This document shows, one piece after another, positions 59,472 to 64,000 of a DNA stretch of 64,000 nt; positions within the stretch are counted from its first letter, which is position 1; each line of letters opens with the position of its first letter. The position numbers and the translations under genes were made by a program. The stretch is from Panacibacter microcysteis (GTDB lineage Bacteria > Bacteroidota > Bacteroidia > Chitinophagales > Chitinophagaceae), in contig NZ_JADWYR010000001.1 in the NCBI RefSeq assembly GCF_015831355.1, positions 930,001-994,000 on the forward strand. The letters are read 5' to 3'. The notes under the pieces are model-generated. The model did not search any database and was not told where the DNA came from. It saw only the letters and a list, made by a program, of their open reading frames with translations.

Positions 59472-61184
59472 CTAAATATTGCCTTTCTTCAACGCTGCCA
59501 CTGCATAATCTGCCGCACGTGCTGTAAGCGCCATGTAGGTAACCGAGGGGTTCTGGCAAGCACTGCTTGCCATACAGGCCCCATCTGTTATAAACACATT
59601 TTTTACTTCATGCATCTGGTTAAAGCCGTTGAGTACAGATGTTTTAGGATCTTTACCCATCCTGGCGGTACCCATTTCGTGTATGCAAAAACCTGGCGCC
59701 GGCATATTATCGTAAGTGCCTACGTTTTTCAGGCCTGCTTTTTCAAGCATTTCCGCTGCACTGTTCATCATATCCTTACGCATGGCCATCTCATTGTCTT
59801 TAAACTCGCAATCTATATCCAGCGTTGGTAAGCCCCATTTGTCTTTTTTATCTTTGTTCAGCGTTACTTTATTTTCAAAATAAGGCAGGTGCTCTCCCCA
59901 GCTACCAATACCAAAGGTCCATTTGCCGGGCTCAGTCAATGATTCTTTGTATGTGGCACCAATACCTTCATCAATGTTTATCCTGCCGCGGCTTCCACCA
60001 CCCTGGTAGCCAAAGCCACGTACATATTCCTTCATTTTTGTGCTGTCACTTATGTTACGGAAGCGTGGAATATAAATACCGTTGGCACGGCGCCCATAAA
60101 AATACTGGTCTGCAAAATCATCAGAATCGCCATAAGCACCTACACCGTAATGATGGTCCATCAGGTTATGCCCTACCTGGCCGCTGCTGTTGCCCAACCC
60201 ATCCGGAAATGCATCGGAAACAGAGTTGAGCAGTATGTGTGCAGTACCAAGGGTTGATGCATTCAGGAAAACGATCTTTGCAAAATACTCTTCTGTCTTC
60301 ATTGTTTCTGCGTCGATAATGCGTACACCTTTCGCCTTGCCTGTTTGCTTATCGTATATAACTTCCTGTACAATTGAGAAAGGCCGTAATGTAAGGTTGC
60401 CTGTTTTAGCGGCGGCGGGCAGCGTAGCAGCGTTGCTGCTAAAATAACCACTGAAAGGGCAGCCTTCATGGCATTTGTTCCTGAACTGGCAGGGCCCGCG
60501 GTCGCCTACTTTTGCTGTATGGTTGGCCGTTCTGCCAATGATCATTGTTCTGCCATCTGCAAAAGATTTTTTAATGCGTTCCGCCACATGCTTTTCAATA
60601 CAATTCATTTCCATCGGGGGAAGAAACTTACCATCCGGCAATTGCGGCAAATTTTCTACCGAGCCGCTGATGCCCACAAATGGCTCTACGTATGTATACC
60701 AAGGTTCCAGGTCTTTATAGCGTATGGGCCAGTCTACACCAAACCCGTCTTTGGCATTGGCTTCAAAATCTATGTCGCTCCAGCGGTAGCATTGCCTGCC
60801 CCACATAATGCTCCTGCCACCTACATGGTAACCACGTATCCAGTCAAACGGTTTTACCTGGTTATAAGGGTGCTCTTTATCGTTTACAAAAAACTTACCC
60901 GATACTTCATTATAAGCATAGCACTTGCTTTGTATAGGACTGTTTTCTTTGTCCGTATTGTCGTTGCTGCCATGGTGTACCAGTTCCCAAGGGTCTTTGG
61001 TTGTGTCTGTATAGTCTTTGATATGCTCAACGTTTCTGCCTCTTTCGAGCACAAGCGTTTTAAGCCCTTTTTCGCAAAGTTCTTTGGCTGCCCAGCCACC
61101 ACTAATTCCACTCCCCACCACAATAGCATCATACGTGTTTTGCGCTATTGCCCTGTTGTTGATATTGAGTGAATCTCCCGGCAT
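59472..61184 (-). CDS. GMC-family oxidoreductase, copy nearest subunit 3
   Basis: 570 residues. YDAIVVGSGISGGWAAKELCEKGLKTLVLERG is the FAD-binding GxGxxG start. HVGGRSIMWGRQCYRW, then CHEGCPFSGYFSS and the C-terminal HEMGTARMG and SSACQNPSVTYMALTARAA contain the catalytic His/Asn region. Its start MPGDSLNINN matches the next GMC gene nearly exactly, so they are recent duplicates. No signal peptide is present. The neighbouring subunit 3 gene fits gluconate, sorbitol or glucose-type sugar oxidation; the substrate is not known. Confidence 0.9.
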   Translation of the reverse strand: MPGDSLNINNRAIAQNTYDAIVVGSGISGGWAAKELCEKGLKTLVLERGRNVEHIKDYTDTTKDPWELVHHGSNDNTDKENSPIQSKCYAYNEVSGKFFVNDKEHPYNQVKPFDWIRGYHVGGRSIMWGRQCYRWSDIDFEANAKDGFGVDWPIRYKDLEPWYTYVEPFVGISGSVENLPQLPDGKFLPPMEMNCIEKHVAERIKKSFADGRTMIIGRTANHTAKVGDRGPCQFRNKCHEGCPFSGYFSSNAATLPAAAKTGNLTLRPFSIVQEVIYDKQTGKAKGVRIIDAETMKTEEYFAKIVFLNASTLGTAHILLNSVSDAFPDGLGNSSGQVGHNLMDHHYGVGAYGDSDDFADQYFYGRRANGIYIPRFRNISDSTKMKEYVRGFGYQGGGSRGRINIDEGIGATYKESLTEPGKWTFGIGSWGEHLPYFENKVTLNKDKKDKWGLPTLDIDCEFKDNEMAMRKDMMNSAAEMLEKAGLKNVGTYDNMPAPGFCIHEMGTARMGKDPKTSVLNGFNQMHEVKNVFITDGACMASSACQNPSVTYMALTARAADYAVAALKKGNI

Positions 61185-61239
61185 TTATTGCTGATTTTTG
61201 GTTTGCATATTTTTTGGAACAGATCCATTGCAGATAGCG

Positions 61240-62955
61240 TTAGATATTGCCTTTCTTTAGTTCTTCTACTGCATGGCTGGCTGCACGTGCGGTAAAGGCC
61301 ATATAAGTAAGCGATGGGTTCTGGCAGGCAGAAGACGTCATAAATGCACCGTCTGTTACAAACACATTCTGCGCATCCCATACCTGGTTCCACTTGTTCA
61401 CTACTGAAGTGTTCGGATCGTGGCCCATGCGTGCAGTGCCCATTTCATGAATACCATCACCAATTTCGTGGCCACCATCACGTGTTACTACATTTTTAAC
61501 ACCTGCGGCCTCCAGCATTGCCTGGCCTTCTTTCAGAATATCTGCACGCATTTTTTTCTCATTGTCTCTCAGCTCAGCATCCATTGCAAGTATTGGCAAA
61601 CCCCATTTATCTTTCTTCTCTTTGTCAAGCATTATTTTGTTTTCATGGTAAGGCAGCAATTCGCCAAAACCACCCATCCCTATGCGCCAGCCGCCGGGTT
61701 CGGTGAGTGCCTCTTTAAACTCTGCGCCCACGGAATATTCTGCAATATCCCTGCTCCATGAGCCACGTGTTGCAGAACCCTGGTAACCAAAACCGCGCAG
61801 GTAATCTCTTTTATCACCAAAAAGGTTGGTGAAGCGCGTAATGTAAAAGCCGTTTGCGCGGCGGCCGTAGTAATATTTATCATCAAAACCATCAACGTCC
61901 CCGCTTATGCCAAGGTTGTAGTGATGGTCCATTACGTTATGCCCCAGTTCTCCGCTGCTGCTGCCCAAACCATCAGGCCACACATCTGTTGCAGAATTCA
62001 TTAGTACCCATGTACTGTTTAATGCAGAGGCATTCAGGAAAACAATTTTTGAGAAGAACTCGTAAGTTTTGTTTGTTTCTGCATCCAGTACTTCTACACC
62101 TTTTGCTTTCTTTGTGTTTTTATCGTAAAGCACTTTTGTTACAATGCTCCATGGCCTTACTGTAAGGTTACCTGTTTTCATTGCAGCAGGTAATGTAGCA
62201 GACTGTGTACTGAAATAGCCACCAAACATGCAGCCTTCCCAGCAGCGGTTCCGGAACTGGCATTGCTGCCTGCCGGGATGCGGTGCTGTAATATGTGCAG
62301 CGCGGCCGATGATCAAATGGCGCTGTCCTTTATAATATTCTTTTATGCGTGCTGAAACATCTTTCTCTACGCAGTTGAGTTCCATTGGTGGCAAAAACTG
62401 CCCGTCTGGCAACTGCGGAATATTTTCGATACTGCCGCTTACGCCGGCAAATTTCTCTGCATGATCGTACCAGGGGGCAATCTCGTTATAACGTACCGGC
62501 CAGTCGATGGCCCATCCATCTTTTGCATTGGCTTCAAAATCAAAATCACTAAGCCTGTAACTCTGCCTGCCCCATAAAACAGAGCGGCCGCCCAACTGGT
62601 AAGCACGCCACCATTTAAAAGGTTTTATTTCTGTATATGGTGCATCAATATCTTTTACCCAGTAGTCCATAATGCCTTCGTTCTTTCCCCAGGTACGTGC
62701 AATAACGGGTCTTACTTTTAACTGCTCCTGCGTGGCCTGCCCACGGTGAGGGAACTGCCAGGGATCGAGCGATGCTGATTTATAATCTTTGATATGCTCA
62801 AAGTTTCGGCCGCGTTCGAGCATTAATACTTTAAGCCCTTTCTCGGTAAGTTCTTTTGCAGCCCAGCCACCGCTGATGCCTGAGCCTACAACAATAGCAT
62901 CGTACGTGTTTTGTGCAACCGCTTTATTGTTTACGTTTAAAGAATCGCCTGGCAT
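61240..62955 (-). CDS. GMC-family oxidoreductase, middle copy
   Basis: 571 residues, start MPGDSLNVNNKAVAQNTYDA. The FAD-binding start, HLGGRSVLWGRQSYR-like segment (QLGGRSVLWGRQSYRLSDFDFEANAKDGWAIDWP), the Cys-rich FRNRCWEGCMFGGYFS and C-terminal HEMGTARMG and SSACQNPSLTYMAF are all kept. It is very similar to the copy 55 bp downstream in the same direction, probably co-transcribed. Differences lie mostly in surface loops, so the two may differ in substrate. Confidence 0.9.
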   Translation of the reverse strand: MPGDSLNVNNKAVAQNTYDAIVVGSGISGGWAAKELTEKGLKVLMLERGRNFEHIKDYKSASLDPWQFPHRGQATQEQLKVRPVIARTWGKNEGIMDYWVKDIDAPYTEIKPFKWWRAYQLGGRSVLWGRQSYRLSDFDFEANAKDGWAIDWPVRYNEIAPWYDHAEKFAGVSGSIENIPQLPDGQFLPPMELNCVEKDVSARIKEYYKGQRHLIIGRAAHITAPHPGRQQCQFRNRCWEGCMFGGYFSTQSATLPAAMKTGNLTVRPWSIVTKVLYDKNTKKAKGVEVLDAETNKTYEFFSKIVFLNASALNSTWVLMNSATDVWPDGLGSSSGELGHNVMDHHYNLGISGDVDGFDDKYYYGRRANGFYITRFTNLFGDKRDYLRGFGYQGSATRGSWSRDIAEYSVGAEFKEALTEPGGWRIGMGGFGELLPYHENKIMLDKEKKDKWGLPILAMDAELRDNEKKMRADILKEGQAMLEAAGVKNVVTRDGGHEIGDGIHEMGTARMGHDPNTSVVNKWNQVWDAQNVFVTDGAFMTSSACQNPSLTYMAFTARAASHAVEELKKGNI

Positions 62956-62983
62956 TATTTTCTACTTTATAGTTGATTTATGA
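62789..62983 (-). other. Start region of the middle GMC gene
   Basis: Only the minus-strand GMC start and its short leader are here; the plus-strand frame is a shadow. No two-box promoter is seen between 62956 and the repeat copy at 63082. Confidence 0.3.
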
Positions 62984-63081
62984 TAGATCACTTACACAGA
63001 TACAAACCGGTGTTTTGCGTGGCATGGTGCGCAAAGTGCACATTGCGCAGCGGCTGTTTCCTGCTCAGCAAAGCGCTGAAC

Positions 63082-63135
63082 GCTGAAGAGTGCGACGCAA
63101 CGATGCTACATGCTTATTCAACAGCCGGGCCCAAA
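63082..63135 (+). repeat. Family-1 intergenic repeat, copy 21 (forward)
   Basis: GCTGAAGAGTGCGACGCAAC (63082-63101) keeps the right 14 bases of the core; the right end is TTCAACAGCCGGGCCCAAAA. It separates two GMC genes. Confidence 0.72.
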
Positions 63136-63222
63136 AAAATTTTTTCTTCACCCGGTTTAATCTCTGTAATGCGTAAAACGAAACCGCATTGTTTTATTCC
63201 ACGTTTGTACAGCCCGTATCTT

Positions 63223-64000
63223 TTAAAGATTCCCTTTTTTCAATTCGTCTGCTGCATGATTGGCTGCTCTTGCCGTTAAGGTCATGTACAGGATGCTCGG
63301 ACTTTGATTGCCGGTGCTTGTCATGCAAGCGCCATCGGTAACAAAAACATTTTTACAATGATGCAGTGCATTCCATTTATCGAGCATTGAATTTTTGGGA
63401 TCGTTGCCCATTCTGCAGCCGCCCATTTCGTGTATATCGAGCCCGGGAGCCTGCTTACTGTCATTGTGCGTTATATTCTTCACACCGGCTTTTGTAAGCA
63501 TCTCCTCCGTTTGTACAAAAAAATCTTTCAGCAGGCGTTCATCATTATCATCATACCCCACAGAGGTAATGAGTAATGGAATACCCCATTGATCTTTTTC
63601 GTCTTTACTCAACCGTACATGGTTGCTTTCTTTGGGAATTGTTTCACCCTGCAGGTATGCATATACATGCCACTTACCCGGCACGGTTAAAGATTCTTTG
63701 AAGGCGGCGCCTATTTGTTCTGCGCCTGCTTCCCCATCGCTTCTTGAACGGTATGCGCCCATATAGGTGGTGTAACCGCCTGTAAAATCTGTATCGATCG
63801 TATGAAGATTCCTGTAATTGGCCACGATGGCATCTGTAGGATTTCTGCCATATACATAACCATCTTCAAAACCTTCTATTTCTCCATTCATCCACCCGCG
63901 GTAATTGTGGAAGCATATGTATTTGCCCAGTATGCCACTATCGTTACCGAGCCCGTTTGGAAAACGGTTGGAAGTAGAATTGAGTAATACCAGGTTGCTG
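63223..64000 (-). CDS. GMC-family oxidoreductase, 5'-truncated by the window edge
   Basis: About 259 C-terminal residues are present. Reading upstream from MNGEIEGFEDG the frame stays open to the edge and shows LVLLNSTSNRFPNGLGNDSG, then YICFHNYRGW, as in the middle of GMC proteins, so the Met at 63891 is not the real start. HEMGGCRMG takes the place of HEMGTARMG, and GNQSPSILYMTLTARAA replaces SSACQNPS, keeping the Asn/Ser pattern. It is the most divergent of the three GMC genes and reads in the same direction. Confidence 0.88.
   Translation of the reverse strand, partial: SNLVLLNSTSNRFPNGLGNDSGILGKYICFHNYRGWMNGEIEGFEDGYVYGRNPTDAIVANYRNLHTIDTDFTGGYTTYMGAYRSRSDGEAGAEQIGAAFKESLTVPGKWHVYAYLQGETIPKESNHVRLSKDEKDQWGIPLLITSVGYDDNDERLLKDFFVQTEEMLTKAGVKNITHNDSKQAPGLDIHEMGGCRMGNDPKNSMLDKWNALHHCKNVFVTDGACMTSTGNQSPSILYMTLTARAANHAADELKKGNL

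Overview
This window looks like chromosomal DNA of a member of the Bacteroidota, most likely the Chitinophagaceae or a close relative. The signs are an OMP_b-brl_3-type TonB-linked receptor, lipoproteins with Bacteroidota-style signal peptides, weak Shine-Dalgarno sequences, candidate promoters of the TTTG-N19-TAnnTTTG type, a two-domain GntR/ligand-binding regulator, FG-GAP/UnbV proteins and tandem GMC oxidoreductases. Genus is inference. I see no rRNA, tRNA, CRISPR array, prophage, transposase or plasmid gene. Most genes are complete; only the last GMC gene runs off the right edge.

Layout. 0-8.4 kb: TonB-type receptor, DUF1801 protein, lipoprotein sulfatase, Bcp-type peroxiredoxin, M23 peptidase and an SGNH-like lipoprotein. 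8.7-10.3 kb: a carB gene that encodes only the amino-terminal half of carbamoyl-phosphate synthase large chain and is closed by a strong terminator. 10.3-18.8 kb: an exopolysaccharide region with an AT-rich GHL6-like glycosidase, a WcaI-type glycosyltransferase, a polyprenyl-phosphate sugar-1-phosphate transferase and two tandem Wzi-like outer-membrane proteins. 19.2-20.9 kb: a YCII (DGPF) protein paired with an ECF42-like sigma factor. 20.9-25.2 kb: a minus-strand operon of rlmD, an active rhomboid, a rhomboid that has lost its catalytic residues, and an EEP-family hydrolase. 26.1-28.6 kb: APC transporter and Rieske oxygenase. 29-36 kb: FG-GAP/UnbV lipoprotein and a Tat-exported GH116-like hydrolase divergent from a GntR regulator. 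37-47 kb: AsmA-like protein, small membrane protein, pheS, GNAT, RluE-type pseudouridine synthase with a candidate leader RNA, an LpxD-like acyltransferase, and an epimerase/hydroxyacyl-CoA dehydrogenase pair. 47-57.5 kb: alpha/beta hydrolase, L,D-transpeptidase, DUF1028 protein, the Ku-LigD end-joining operon, M1 peptidase, DUF1569, tadA and DUF1579. 57.5-64 kb: sugar isomerase-like protein, gluconate 2-dehydrogenase subunit 3-like protein and three GMC oxidoreductases.

The most unusual content is outside the genes. A dispersed element of about 50-65 bp with a 20-bp core (GTACAAGAGTGCGACGCAAC or GTACAAGTGAGTGACACAAC) occurs about 21 times, on both strands, and every copy lies between genes. 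A second, rarer composite module occurs four times: a run of 7-bp tandem repeats, a T-rich spacer and a core of the form CCGCATnrTGCTGATGCAAC. The right ends of the two cores resemble each other. I found no matching transposase in the window, so how either element spreads or what it does is unknown.

Coordinates come from reading the sequence. Where the longest reading frame used an unlikely TTG start or lengthened a gene past an obvious signal peptide or family start, I chose the internal start and say so. Family names rest on motif recognition, not on database searches.
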